Assembly (NCBI GenBank): GCA_934631005.1
Contig: CAKTXA010000031.1
Coordinates: 1-29,223 of the forward strand
Length of the DNA stretch: 29,223 nucleotides
From: an uncultured Oscillospiraceae bacterium
GTDB taxonomy: Bacteria; Bacillota; Clostridia; Oscillospirales; Oscillospiraceae
Direction: 5' to 3'
Each line of letters starts with the position of its first letter. Positions within the stretch are counted from its first letter, which is position 1. Shown here in pieces: positions 10,286 to 18,286 of this stretch. Below the pieces are notes generated by a model. That model did no database searches, was not told where the DNA came from, and saw only the letters and a list, made by a program, of their open reading frames with translations. The position numbers were made by a program, and so were the translations under genes.

Positions 10286-10774
10286 CTACTGTATTGTATC
10301 ACATTTCGCCGGATTGTCAACAAAAACGGGGGTATTATTTTCATCCAGCGCGCACGTCCAGAAAAATCGCCCCGCGCGGCGCACGATGGTAAAAAAGCAG
10401 ACGTACTCCATAAGGCAAAACGGTACGGCCGCGTCATACGGCACAAGCAGCCGCCGCGCGCTCCCCTGACCCTCGATCACGCCGTCCGGTATGGTGACGC
10501 CCGCGGCCGTGACCGGCGCACGTTCGTCGGTCGTGAAGCGCCAGCCGTCCGTCAGCGGCAGGGCGCTGGCGGAGACGCGCCTTCGCAGCCGCAGATCGCC
10601 GCCCTCCGGCATCAAAACGCCAAGGCTCTGCCGCGTCCCGTCCGGCGCGCAGGCATACAGGCGCACCACGCCCGCCTGCGCGCGGCAGCGGGCGTCAAGC
10701 GCCCAATAAAGCCCCTCGCGCGCCGCCGTGAGCGCCCCGCAGACCGCGCCGCTCTCATATACGGAAAAGTCCAT
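10286..10774 (-). CDS. Conserved hypothetical protein, 162 residues
   Basis: No family recognised. The protein is soluble in appearance, with no signal peptide. It opens MDFSVYESGAVCGALTAARE and has several short beta-like stretches (VVRLYACAPDG, DGWRFTTDE). A more hydrophobic stretch with aromatic residues (FCLMEYVCFFTIVRRAGRFFWTCAL) lies near residues 120-145. A GGGGG site 7 nt before ATG 10774, a complete frame and codon use like its neighbours support it as real. It follows mazF by 52 bp on the same strand and could be the last gene of the nnrD-alr-mazF run. Its 3' end contains the alaS promoter, so its last residues are encoded by promoter DNA. Confidence 0.7.
   Translation of the reverse strand: MDFSVYESGAVCGALTAAREGLYWALDARCRAQAGVVRLYACAPDGTRQSLGVLMPEGGDLRLRRRVSASALPLTDGWRFTTDERAPVTAAGVTIPDGVIEGQGSARRLLVPYDAAVPFCLMEYVCFFTIVRRAGRFFWTCALDENNTPVFVDNPAKCDTIQ
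10293..10320 (-). promoter_or_regulatory. Promoter of the alaS-hinT transcript
   Basis: Perfect TTGACA (10320-10315), 16 bp, TACAAT (10298-10293) preceded by TGA, giving an extended -10. Both boxes lie inside the last codons of the upstream gene (stop at 10286). Confidence 0.85.
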
Positions 10775-10826
10775 AAAACATCCCCCGGCATATACCTATG
10801 ACGGAGGATGTGATATGATTCGCCGC

Positions 10827-11183
10827 CTACGGGGCGTGCAGGCCAAAGCTGACCGCGATGGCGGAGTCCACCTGATTCATCAGGCTGTCGTCCACGTGCC
10901 CCATATGCTCGCGCAGGCGGCGCTTGTCGATGGTGCGGATCTGCTCGAGCAGGACGATGGAGTCCTTGCTCAGTCCAACGTCGTGCCCCGCAAGCGTGAT
11001 ATGCGTCGGCAGCCGCGCCTTGCCCGTCTGGCTGGTGATCGCGGCGGCGATGACCGTCGGCGAATGCCTGTTGCCGGTATCGTTCTGCACGATCAGCACC
11101 GGGCGCGTGCCGCCCTGCTCGCTGCCCACGACCGGGCTCAGGTCCGCGTAAAAAATATCGCCACGTTTCACGTTTGTATCCAT
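10827..11183 (-). CDS. MazF/PemK-family endoribonuclease toxin (NdoA-like)
   Basis: 118-residue MazF-type mRNA interferase. Family features: an RGDIFYADLSPVVGSEQGG start with the catalytic Arg and the loop, RPVLIVQND, TVIAAAITSQ with the conserved Thr region, LPTHI, and LLEQIRTIDKRRL. In Bacillus the matching gene (ndoA) lies downstream of alr with antitoxin ndoAI between them. Here only 161 bp separate it from alr, and no antitoxin-sized frame fits. The ATG at 11183 has GGAG about 10 nt upstream. A strong hairpin lies between alr and this gene and may limit its expression. Whether it is an active toxin without a cis-encoded antitoxin is unknown. Confidence 0.92.
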   Translation of the reverse strand: MDTNVKRGDIFYADLSPVVGSEQGGTRPVLIVQNDTGNRHSPTVIAAAITSQTGKARLPTHITLAGHDVGLSKDSIVLLEQIRTIDKRRLREHMGHVDDSLMNQVDSAIAVSFGLHAP

Positions 11184-11307
11184 TCGCTTCACACTCCGCG
11201 GAAAAATAGCGCGCCGTCCGGGATGCCCCGGCGGAACTGTTTGTATTCTCCCACGCGGCGGCTGAAAATATACAGCCCGCAAAGCTCTCAACCCATTCTA
11301 TGCGAAA

Positions 11308-11338
11308 CCTGCCGAAACGCGCACGGCGTTCCGGCAGG
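11308..11338 (-). terminator. Stem-loop between alr and mazF (possible attenuator)
   Basis: A 12-bp stem (CCTGCCGAAACG at 11308-11319 with 11327-11338, one G-U pair in the minus-strand RNA) starts 7 nt after the alr stop. The minus strand then reads TTTCGC, a weak T run. It could act as a partial terminator or mRNA stabiliser. The rest of 11184-11344 holds no recognisable gene. Confidence 0.5.
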
Positions 11339-11344
11339 AGAGCA

Positions 11345-12523
11345 TCAAACGATATACTGCAAAATTTCCGACTGGCGGCCGCCGGAGTAGTACAGGCGCG
11401 CGATGCGCTTGGAGAGCGTGCACAGGATCTCATAGCTGATCGTGCCGGACACCTCGGCCAGCCGCTCCACGGGCACGCGCTGCCCGTCCTCGTCATAGCC
11501 GAACAGCGTCAGCTCGTCGCCGACCTTCGCGTTCGGAACGCCCGTGATGTCGACCATGCACATATCCATGCAGATGCGCCCGATGACCGGCACGTCTACG
11601 CCATGCAGGCGGAACCTCGCCTTGCCGGAGAGGCTTCGTGACAGGCCGTCGGCATAGCCCACCGGCAGCACCGCCATGCGAAGATCGTGTGGTGCGGTGA
11701 ACGTCCGGCCGTAGCTGATGGGCGTCCCGGCGGCAACGTCGCGGATCTGGGCGATGGTCGTGCGCAGCGTCATCACCGGCCGCAGATCAAGAAGCCCCGC
11801 GCAGTCCCGGTCGGGCGCGCAGCCGTAGAGCGCGATGCCGCCGCGCACCATGTCCAGACTGTACTCCGGGTGCAGGATCGTCACGGCGGAGTTGGCGCAG
11901 TGGCGCAGCGCGGGATGGATGCCGCAGCTCTCCAGCTCCGCCAGCGCGGCCTGAAAGCGCGCGTACTGCGTTTCGGTGTACGCCTCGTCGTCGGCAAGGC
12001 GGCTGTCCGCCGCGCTGAAGTGCGTGAACACGCCCTCGGCGCGCAGATGCGTCAGCTGAGAAAACGCCCGCAGCTGCGCCAGCTCACTGTGCCCGCCGTA
12101 GGCCAGAAAGCCGATGCGCCCCATGCCGGTGTCGAGCTTGAGGTGCACATTCAGGATGTAATTCGTCCCCCGCAGGCGCTCTTCGAGCGCGCGGGCGTAG
12201 TCCATGGAGTGGATCTCCTGTGTCAGGTCCATAAAGACCATCGTGTCGGCGTATTCCGGCGGCGTGTAGCCGAGGATGAGCACCGGCGTGCGGATGCCGC
12301 CGCGGCGCAGCTGCACCGCCTCCTCCAGATTCGACACTGCCAGATACTCGCAGCCCAGCTCCGAGAGCGTGCCGCTCACAGGCACCGCGCCGTGGCCGTA
12401 GGCGTCGGCCTTGATGACGCCTAAGAATTTGCACCCCTGCGGAATATGGGCCCGCAGAGCGTGATAGTTGTGTTCCAGGTTATCGAGCGAAATTTCCGCC
12501 CAGGTCCGCTTGAGTGTTTTCAT
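11345..12523 (-). CDS. alr: Alanine racemase
   Basis: PLP-dependent interconversion of L- and D-alanine for peptidoglycan; 392 residues. The PLP lysine is K38 in VIKADAYGHG, and the catalytic tyrosine is Y271 in ISYGRTF. The HLKLDTGMGRIGF and GGIALYG blocks are also typical. An N-terminal TIM barrel is followed by a C-terminal beta domain (GDELTLFGYDEDG). The start at 12523 follows GAGGAG by 3 to 5 nt. It lies 7 bp after the lipoprotein gene and is probably translated from the same message. D-Ala made here also matters for spore germination control in spore formers, which fits its lipoprotein neighbour. Confidence 0.97.
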   Translation of the reverse strand: MKTLKRTWAEISLDNLEHNYHALRAHIPQGCKFLGVIKADAYGHGAVPVSGTLSELGCEYLAVSNLEEAVQLRRGGIRTPVLILGYTPPEYADTMVFMDLTQEIHSMDYARALEERLRGTNYILNVHLKLDTGMGRIGFLAYGGHSELAQLRAFSQLTHLRAEGVFTHFSAADSRLADDEAYTETQYARFQAALAELESCGIHPALRHCANSAVTILHPEYSLDMVRGGIALYGCAPDRDCAGLLDLRPVMTLRTTIAQIRDVAAGTPISYGRTFTAPHDLRMAVLPVGYADGLSRSLSGKARFRLHGVDVPVIGRICMDMCMVDITGVPNAKVGDELTLFGYDEDGQRVPVERLAEVSGTISYEILCTLSKRIARLYYSGGRQSEILQYIV

Positions 12524-12530
12524 AGTCTCC

Positions 12531-13121
12531 TCATTCCAAAGCTGCCGGATCGCCCGGCGTAAAATCGGTAATGGTCATGCTTGCCAGCATCTGCCCCTGA
12601 TAGGATACCTCGGCCGTCTCCGGCACGAGCGCGGCGGACAGCCACACGTCCACCGTCAGCTCCGCATCGTCATAGCCGTGCAGATATGTCACGCGGAGGC
12701 CCTCACCGTCACGGCCGGCGGTCTCGATGTAGTCGGCGCAGAGCGCCTGCACGAGCAGCTGCGGCAGCTGCATGGGGGCAAGATTGCCGTCCGCCATCAG
12801 CCCGAAGGCCACGGCGGTGTCCTCAAATTCCACCCGCGCGCTGTCCGCTTCCAGCTCGGCGGCGATACCCGCGAGCGTCTGCGGCGCGCGGACGGTCATC
12901 TGCGCCGCGCCGTCCGACCGGCAGACGCAGTCCAGGGAAAAGTCAAAGCGCACGTCGTCATAGTGTACGGACACGTCCGCCGCGTAGCGGCAGCCGCCTG
13001 CCTGCAACAGCTCCGTGCGCAGGCGCAGCGCCTGCTGCATCGCGCCGTCCGGCGCGCGGCAGGCTGTCAGGATCAGCATACAGACCGCTGCCAGAAAAAA
13101 CAGTCTCCGTCTGCGGCGCAA
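12531..13121 (-). CDS. Lipoprotein, GerS/YdcC-like by position
   Basis: 196-residue predicted lipoprotein. Arg-rich start, hydrophobic core and the lipobox LTAC near residues 18-21 show export and lipid attachment. The rest is made of short amphipathic beta-like stretches (CRYAADVSVHYDDVRFDFSLD, AQMTVRAPQTLAG, AELTVDVWLS), consistent with a LolA-like fold. Position is the best clue: in Clostridioides difficile the germination lipoprotein gerS precedes alr2, and in Bacillus ydcC precedes alr. A role in spore cortex processing is therefore inferred, not shown. The start is probably TTG at 13121, since an in-frame stop lies just upstream and no ATG precedes the signal peptide. It begins 12 bp after the nnrD stop. 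Confidence 0.8.
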   Translation of the reverse strand: MRRRRRLFFLAAVCMLILTACRAPDGAMQQALRLRTELLQAGGCRYAADVSVHYDDVRFDFSLDCVCRSDGAAQMTVRAPQTLAGIAAELEADSARVEFEDTAVAFGLMADGNLAPMQLPQLLVQALCADYIETAGRDGEGLRVTYLHGYDDAELTVDVWLSAALVPETAEVSYQGQMLASMTITDFTPGDPAALE

Positions 13122-13133
13122 AGGATCACCCGC

Positions 13134-14003
13134 TCATCTTAAAAGTCGTGGGATCTCCTGCAGCAGGTCCTCCGGGATCATGCCATACTCGCCCAGCCGT
13201 TCGGCGCACGCATCGCCCGCCGCGCCGTGGATCCAGGCGGCGGCCGCCGCCGCTTCCAGCGGCATGACGCGCTGCCCCAGCAGCGAGACGAGGATCCCGG
13301 CCAGCACGTCGCCGCTGCCGCCGCAGGCAAGCCCGGGATTGCCCGTCGTGTTGCGGTAGACGGCGGAGCCGTCGGTGATGATGGTGCGGTTTCCCTTCAG
13401 CAGCACGACGCACGCGCCGCGGCGCGCGAGCCGCTGCGCTTCACGCACACGGTCAGGCGCCAGCGGATCGCCGCCGAGCCGCAGAAATTCGCCGTCATGC
13501 GGCGTGAGGACGAGCGGACAGGAGCTTCCACGCAGAACATCTATATGCCCGTCCAGCGCGTTTAGACCATCGGCATCCAGCACCAGCGGCACGCGGCAGC
13601 GCGTGAGCAGCGCCCGCACCAGCTGCGGCAGCTCGCCCCCGCGGCCAAGGCCGGGGCCGAGCAGCACGGCGTCCATCTTCACAAGGCGTCTTTCGATCTC
13701 ATCGAGCGCCGCGAGCGACAGCCGCCCTTCCCCGTCGCACGGCAGCGGGAACACGATCTGGCTGCGGCAGTGCGCCGCGCAGATGGGATACACCGCCTGC
13801 GGCACGCCGAGAAACACCAGCCCGCTCCCCGTGCGCGAGGCCGCCTGCGCCGCGAGCACCGCCGCGCCCGTCAGCCCCACCGAGCCGCACAGCAGCAGGA
13901 CGCTGCCGTAATCGCCCTTGTGCGAATTGCGCGGCCGCACCGGCAGCAGGTCGCGCACGAGCGCCGCGTTCGTCTGCTGCGCCAGCCAGAGCGGATGCTT
14001 CAT
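13134..14003 (-). CDS. nnrD: ADP-dependent (S)-NAD(P)H-hydrate dehydratase
   Basis: Repairs hydrated NADH and NADPH using ADP. The 289-residue protein is the C-terminal kinase-like domain alone (YjeF C-terminal/CARKD). Motifs: KGDYGSVLLLCGSVGLTGAA, LLGPGLG, LDADGLNAL, LTPHDGEFLRL, LLKGNRTII, and the catalytic NPGLACGGSGDVLAG. The epimerase half (NnrE) found fused in many bacteria is absent here. The start at 14003 follows GGGAGGCG. A very good sigma-A promoter lies upstream, and the gene heads the run nnrD - lipoprotein - alr. It is divergent from pheST. Confidence 0.94.
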   Translation of the reverse strand: MKHPLWLAQQTNAALVRDLLPVRPRNSHKGDYGSVLLLCGSVGLTGAAVLAAQAASRTGSGLVFLGVPQAVYPICAAHCRSQIVFPLPCDGEGRLSLAALDEIERRLVKMDAVLLGPGLGRGGELPQLVRALLTRCRVPLVLDADGLNALDGHIDVLRGSSCPLVLTPHDGEFLRLGGDPLAPDRVREAQRLARRGACVVLLKGNRTIITDGSAVYRNTTGNPGLACGGSGDVLAGILVSLLGQRVMPLEAAAAAAWIHGAAGDACAERLGEYGMIPEDLLQEIPRLLR

Positions 14004-14032
14004 CCCGATCGCCTCCCGTTCTTTGTGGCCCT

Positions 14033-14061
14033 ATTATACCGCGCGGGCGGAAAACAGTCAA
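14033..14061 (-). promoter_or_regulatory. Sigma-A promoter of the nnrD-alr run
   Basis: TTGACT (14061-14056), exactly 17 bp, TATAAT (14038-14033) on the minus strand. The -10 is perfect and the -35 is 5/6. It lies about 30 bp upstream of the nnrD start. Confidence 0.85.
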
Positions 14062-14069
14062 TTTTAATC

Positions 14070-14098
14070 TTGTAAAACGGATTTTGGTATGTTAGAAT
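14070..14098 (+). promoter_or_regulatory. Sigma-A promoter of pheST
   Basis: TTGTAA (14070-14075), 17 bp, TAGAAT (14093-14098) preceded by TGT (extended -10). It starts the T-box leader. It is back to back with the nnrD promoter. Confidence 0.8.
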
Positions 14099-14104
14099 AG
14101 CGGC

Positions 14105-14359
14105 AATATCAGTAAATGCGATGACCGGGCCGTCCGAACGCCGCAAGGCAGCCAAAGAGAGAGCGGGATGCTGTGATCCGCTTGCTGCCGGTCCAGGGCC
14201 TTCCCCCGTGAGCAGCCGCCTGAATCAGGGTTACCGACCAAAGTAGGGCGCGCCGGAGGTCTCCGTTATGGGCATGAGCGCGCCGCAAGGCGAAATGCGG
14301 GTGGTACCGCGGAAGCATGGTCTTTCGTCCCCTTTTGTGGACGAGGGGCTTCTTTTTTT
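14105..14359 (+). promoter_or_regulatory. T-box riboswitch leader of pheST
   Basis: The T-box GCGGGTGGTACCGCGG lies at 14297-14312. A terminator hairpin follows (TCGTCC with GGACGA, and CCCC with GGGG) and then a seven-base T run (14353-14359). The upstream GC-rich region contains a GGCGCGCC/GCGCGCC arm pair near 14247-14285 and should include stem I. A Phe specifier (TTC or TTT) is expected; I did not assign its exact place. This leader fills the gap between nnrD and pheS. Confidence 0.92.
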
Positions 14360-14392
14360 GCAGAAAACATTTCACAAAGGAGAATGCAGTAT

Positions 14393-15421
14393 ATGAAACA
14401 GCAGCTTGAAAAGATCCGGCAGGAAGCGCTGGACGCCCTCGGCGCGGTCAAGAGCGCCGACGAGCTTGACGCGCTGCGCGTCCGCTTCCTCGGCAAAAAG
14501 GGCGAGCTGACGGGCGTGCTCAAAATGATGGGCAAGCTCTCCGCCGAGGAGCGCCCGGTGATGGGCCAGGTCGCAAACAATGTACGCGCCGCCATCGAGG
14601 AGCAGCTTGAAAAAACGCGCGCCAGCCTTAAGGAAAAGGCGCTGGAGGCCAAGCTTCGCGCCGAGGCCGTGGATGTGACCATCCCCGGCGATCCCGTCCG
14701 GCTCGGCCACCGGCACCCGATGAACATCGCGCTGGACGAGGCGAAGGAGCTGTTCATCTCCATGGGCTTTGAAATTCTCGACGGCCCGGAGGTGGAGCTG
14801 GCGGACTACAACTTCACCCGGCTCAACATCGCCGAGAACCACCCGTCCCGCGACCGCAGCGACACGTTCTACATCACCGACGATGAGGAGGTCCTGCTTC
14901 GCACGCAGACCAGCCCCATGCAGATCCGCGCGATGGAGCGCATCAAAAATCCGCCCATCCGCATCCTCGCCCCCGGCCGCGTGTACCGCAAGGACGAGGT
15001 CGACGCCACCCATTCGCCGATGTTCCACCAGATCGAGGGTCTGGTCATCGACAGGGGCGTGACGATGGCGGACCTCAAGGGCACGTTAGAGACGCTCATC
15101 AAGGCCATGTACGGAGAAGACTCCGTCATCCGCTTCCGCCCGCACCACTTCCCGTTTACAGAGCCCAGCTGCGAGGTGGACGTGCAGTGCTTCAAGTGCC
15201 GCGGCGCGGGCTGCCCTACCTGCAAGGGCGAGGGCTGGATCGAGCTGCTGGGCGCCGGTATGGTGCACCCCAAGGTGCTCGCCGGCTGCGGCATCGACCC
15301 GGAGATCTACTCCGGCTTTGCCTTCGGCATCGGTCTGGAGCGCATGGCCATGCGCCGCTTCCAGATCGGCGATCTGCGCATGATCTTCGAAAACGACGTC
15401 CGGTTCCTGGAACAGTTCTGA
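14393..15421 (+). CDS. pheS: Phenylalanyl-tRNA synthetase alpha subunit
   Basis: Catalytic alpha chain of the heterotetrameric PheRS; 342 residues. The N-terminal coiled coil (about 1-85) binds tRNA. The class II core contains GHRHPMN, the motif 2 region RVYRKDEVDATHSPMFHQIEG, RFRPHHFPFTEPSCEVDV, and motif 3 GIGLERMAM. A CxxC-type insert, CFKCRGAGCPTCKGEGW, is typical for Gram-positive PheS. The start is the ATG at 14393, 9 nt after GGAGA; an ATG at 14384 overlaps that ribosome site. pheT starts 15 bp downstream. Confidence 0.98.
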   Translation: MKQQLEKIRQEALDALGAVKSADELDALRVRFLGKKGELTGVLKMMGKLSAEERPVMGQVANNVRAAIEEQLEKTRASLKEKALEAKLRAEAVDVTIPGDPVRLGHRHPMNIALDEAKELFISMGFEILDGPEVELADYNFTRLNIAENHPSRDRSDTFYITDDEEVLLRTQTSPMQIRAMERIKNPPIRILAPGRVYRKDEVDATHSPMFHQIEGLVIDRGVTMADLKGTLETLIKAMYGEDSVIRFRPHHFPFTEPSCEVDVQCFKCRGAGCPTCKGEGWIELLGAGMVHPKVLAGCGIDPEIYSGFAFGIGLERMAMRRFQIGDLRMIFENDVRFLEQF

Positions 15422-15436
15422 TAGGAGGGTGAAGGC

Positions 15437-17821
15437 ATGAATATTTCGAGAAAATGGCTGAAGGAATTTGTGGATATTCAGGCGACTGACCGCGAATACG
15501 ATGAAATTATGACCATCGCCGGTCAGAAGGTCGAGACCGTCACCCGCATGGACACGGACATTCAGAATGTGGTCGTCGGCAAGGTCGTTTCCATGCAGCG
15601 GCATGAGAACTCCGACCATATGTGGGTGTGCATGGTGGACGTCGGAACTGGCAACCCCGTGCAGATCGTGACCGGCGCGCAGAACGTGCATGAGGGCGAT
15701 CTGGTGCCCACGGCGCTGGACGACTCGCACCTCCCCGGCGGCGTGCACATCACGGCGGGCAAGCTCCGCGGCGTGGAGTCCTGCGGCATGCTCTGCTCGT
15801 TCGCCGAGCTTGGCCTTACGCAGAACGACGTGCCCGAGGCGTATGCCGACGGCATCTGGATCCTGAACGATGAGGACTGCAAGATCGGGCAGGACATCAA
15901 CGAGGTCATCGGCAACGACGACTCCATCGTAGAATTTGAAATTACGAACAACCGCCCCGACTGCTACTCGCTCATCGGCCTTGCCCGCGAGACGGCGGCG
16001 GCGTTCAATGTGCCCATGCACCACCATGAGCCGGTCGTAAAGGGCGGCGGCGAAGGAAGCCTGCCGGAGCTTCTGGATGTGGACGTGCAGGCGGACGATC
16101 TGTGCCTGCGGTATTCCGCGCGCATGGTGCGCAATGTGAAGATCGCCCCCAGCCCCAAGTGGATGCGCCAGCGCCTGCGCTCGGCGGGCATCCGCCCCAT
16201 CAACAACATCGTGGACATCACGAACTACGTGATGGTCGAATACGGCCAGCCGATGCACGCGTTTGACTACCGCTACGTAAACGGCGGCAAGATCGTTGTG
16301 CGCCGCGCGGGCGAGGATAAAACGCTCACCACGCTCGACGGAAACGTCCGCGCGCTGCAGCCGGATATGCTCGTGATCGCCGACGAAGAAAAGCCCGTGG
16401 GTCTTGCCGGCATCATGGGCGGCGAGAACAGCGAGATCGTGGCCGACACCGTGGACGTCGTGTTCGAATCCGCGAACTTCCTCGGTGCGTCCATCCGCAA
16501 GACGGCGCTGGCGCTCGGTATGCGCACGGACGCGTCGGCAAAATTTGAGAAGGACATCGACCCGATGCTGACCGTTCCCGCCGTGAACCGCGCGTGTGAG
16601 CTCGTGGAGCTGCTCGGCGCAGGCGAGGTGCTCGACGGCATCATCGACGTCATCAACTACGTCCCGCAGCCCGTCACGCTCCCGCTGGAGGAGGGCAAGA
16701 TCAACGCCCTGCTCGGCACCGATATTTCCCGCGCGGACATGATCGACTATCTCCGCCGTGAGGAGGTCGAGGTCAAAGACGGCCTCATTCAGGTGCCCTC
16801 GTGGCGGCCCGACCTGCGCTGCATGGCGGACATCGCCGAGGAGGTCGCCCGCTACTACGGCTACAACAACATCCCCACCACGCTCATGCGCGGCGCGACG
16901 ACGCGCGGCGGCTACAGTGAGGAAGCGCAGCTGGAGAACGCGGCGTGCGCCATGGCGCGCAGCCTTGGCTTTGACGAGATCATCACCTACTCGTTCGTCT
17001 CCCCGGCGAGCTTTGACGCCGTGGGCGTCCCAGCGGACTCTTCCCTGCGCAAGGCCATCTCCATCATCAACCCCCTCGGCGAGGACACCTCCATCATGCG
17101 CACCGTGATCCTGCCGAGCATGCTCGACATCCTCGCGCGCAACTTCGCGCACAAGAACCGCGACGTCAAGCTCTATGAGCTCGGCCGCGTCTATCTGCCG
17201 CAGGCGGGCGAAAAGCTGCCGCAGGAGAATAAGCGCCTGATTTTCGGCGCCTACGGCGCGGGCGAGACGTTCTTCAAGCTCAAGGGCGAGGTGGACGCGC
17301 TGCTGCACAAGCTCAACATCCTGCCCGCCGAGTATGAAGCGCTGACCACGAACGCGGCGTATCATCCCGGCCGCTGTGCGCGCATCACCATCGGCGGCAA
17401 GGACGCCGGCGTCATCGGCCAGATCCATCCGCTCGTCGCCGAGCGCTACGGCATCGGCGCGGAGGTCTACTGCGCGGAGCTGGACTTTGATCTGCTGCTG
17501 GCCTCGCAGGCGGACGACCACGTGTTCCATCCGCTGCCCCGCTTCCCCGCCGTCACGCGCGATCTGGCGCTGGTGTGCGACGAAGCCGTGACCATCGGCC
17601 AGCTCGAAGCGTGCATCCGCGACGCGGGCGGCCAGCTGCTGCGGAAGATCAACCTGTTCGATATTTACCGCGGCGCAGGCATTGCCGAGGGCAAAAAGAG
17701 CGTGGCGTTCAGTCTGGAGCTGCGCGCCGACGACCGCACGCTGACCGACGACGACTCCACCGGCACCACCCAGCGCATCCTGCAGGCGCTCGAGCAGAAG
17801 CTCGGCGCGGTGCTGCGCTGA
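15437..17821 (+). CDS. pheT: Phenylalanyl-tRNA synthetase beta subunit
   Basis: Beta chain of PheRS; 794 residues, full length. Domains in order: an N-terminal EMAP-like tRNA-binding domain at about 40-150 (VVGKVVSMQRHENSDHMWVC, PGGVHITAGKLRGVESCGMLCS), the B3/4 editing domain (about 205-380) with NNIVDITNYVMVEYGQPMHAFD, the B5 domain near 400-470, the catalytic-like core, and the FDX-ACB anticodon-binding domain at the end (HPLPRFPAVTRDLALVCDE). AGGAGGG lies upstream of ATG 15437. No clear terminator follows the stop. Confidence 0.98.
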   Translation: MNISRKWLKEFVDIQATDREYDEIMTIAGQKVETVTRMDTDIQNVVVGKVVSMQRHENSDHMWVCMVDVGTGNPVQIVTGAQNVHEGDLVPTALDDSHLPGGVHITAGKLRGVESCGMLCSFAELGLTQNDVPEAYADGIWILNDEDCKIGQDINEVIGNDDSIVEFEITNNRPDCYSLIGLARETAAAFNVPMHHHEPVVKGGGEGSLPELLDVDVQADDLCLRYSARMVRNVKIAPSPKWMRQRLRSAGIRPINNIVDITNYVMVEYGQPMHAFDYRYVNGGKIVVRRAGEDKTLTTLDGNVRALQPDMLVIADEEKPVGLAGIMGGENSEIVADTVDVVFESANFLGASIRKTALALGMRTDASAKFEKDIDPMLTVPAVNRACELVELLGAGEVLDGIIDVINYVPQPVTLPLEEGKINALLGTDISRADMIDYLRREEVEVKDGLIQVPSWRPDLRCMADIAEEVARYYGYNNIPTTLMRGATTRGGYSEEAQLENAACAMARSLGFDEIITYSFVSPASFDAVGVPADSSLRKAISIINPLGEDTSIMRTVILPSMLDILARNFAHKNRDVKLYELGRVYLPQAGEKLPQENKRLIFGAYGAGETFFKLKGEVDALLHKLNILPAEYEALTTNAAYHPGRCARITIGGKDAGVIGQIHPLVAERYGIGAEVYCAELDFDLLLASQADDHVFHPLPRFPAVTRDLALVCDEAVTIGQLEACIRDAGGQLLRKINLFDIYRGAGIAEGKKSVAFSLELRADDRTLTDDDSTGTTQRILQALEQKLGAVLR

Positions 17822-17822
17822 G

Positions 17823-17852
17823 GTATAGCGCCCACCTCCCGCCCGCATACTA
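17823..17852 (+). promoter_or_regulatory. Possible sigma-G-type promoter after pheT
   Basis: GTATA (17823-17827), 18 bp, CATACTA (17846-17852) fits the forespore sigma-G pattern (GHATR, 17-18 bp, CATNNTA). It lies about 110 bp upstream of ireB. Chance is possible; a separate sigma-A promoter is closer to the gene. Confidence 0.35.
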
Positions 17853-17901
17853 TATATCGTGCTGTTTTTGAACTTGTAACACAAATGAAATGTTCAGGTC
17901 A

Positions 17902-17930
17902 TTTACAAGTGGAAAGATTTATATTATGAT
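17902..17930 (+). promoter_or_regulatory. Sigma-A promoter of ireB, within an inverted repeat
   Basis: TTTACA (17902-17907), 17 bp, TATGAT (17925-17930), 32 bp before the ireB start. The -35 lies in the right arm of an inverted repeat (CTTGTAA at 17873-17879 with TTACAAG at 17903-17909; AAATGA with TCATTT nested inside), which could be an operator. Confidence 0.7.
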
Positions 17931-17962
17931 AGGGGCAACAAAGGACAAGGGAGGTAACCGTC

Positions 17963-18208
17963 ATGGATAAGAACACGATCAAATTTATCGTGCCGGACGA
18001 CCCGGCGGGAGAGATGAAAGCGATCCTGAACTCCGTTTACAGCTCGCTCAGTGAAAAAGGGTACAACCCGATCAACCAGATCGTCGGTTACCTGCTCTCC
18101 GAGGATCCGACCTACATCACCAACTACAATAACGCCCGCAGCCTCATCTGCAAGATCGACCGCGATGAGCTGCTGCAGGAGCTGGTGCGGCACTATCTGT
18201 TTGATTGA
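17963..18208 (+). CDS. ireB: IreB-family regulatory phosphoprotein (UPF0297)
   Basis: 81-residue cytoplasmic protein with the unmistakable family core YNPINQIVGYLLSEDPTYIT and NARSLICKIDRDELLQELV. In Enterococcus IreB is a substrate of the PASTA-domain Ser/Thr kinase IreK and affects cephalosporin resistance. In many Firmicutes it is followed by ruvX (yqgF); here it stands apart, with an unknown small gene downstream. The ATG at 17963 follows GGGAGG. It has its own promoter. An FHA-SEDS fusion elsewhere in this window is another potential part of such kinase signalling. Confidence 0.93.
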   Translation: MDKNTIKFIVPDDPAGEMKAILNSVYSSLSEKGYNPINQIVGYLLSEDPTYITNYNNARSLICKIDRDELLQELVRHYLFD

Positions 18209-18225
18209 CGAAAGCATGATCCCGG

Positions 18226-18254
18226 ATCAGGCGGCTTTTTGCGAGCCGCCTGAT
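18226..18254 (+). terminator. Terminator-like hairpin after ireB
   Basis: A 10-bp stem ATCAGGCGGC (18226-18235) with 18245-18254 and a loop TTTTTGCGA, followed by TTCGG. The U tract is short, so termination may be partial, letting some transcription reach the next gene. Confidence 0.6.
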
Positions 18255-18286
18255 TTCGGCGTTCCGAAAATTTGAAGGAGGTCACT

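Noticed and set aside
10813..10880. Plus-strand ATG with a GGAGG-like site near 10815
   Set aside because: The frame runs antisense through mazF and resembles no protein; the site is probably chance.
15086..17884. A 932-codon open frame on the minus strand opposite pheS and pheT
   Set aside because: Same reason: mirror frame of well-supported synthetase genes, with biased composition and no recognisable domain.
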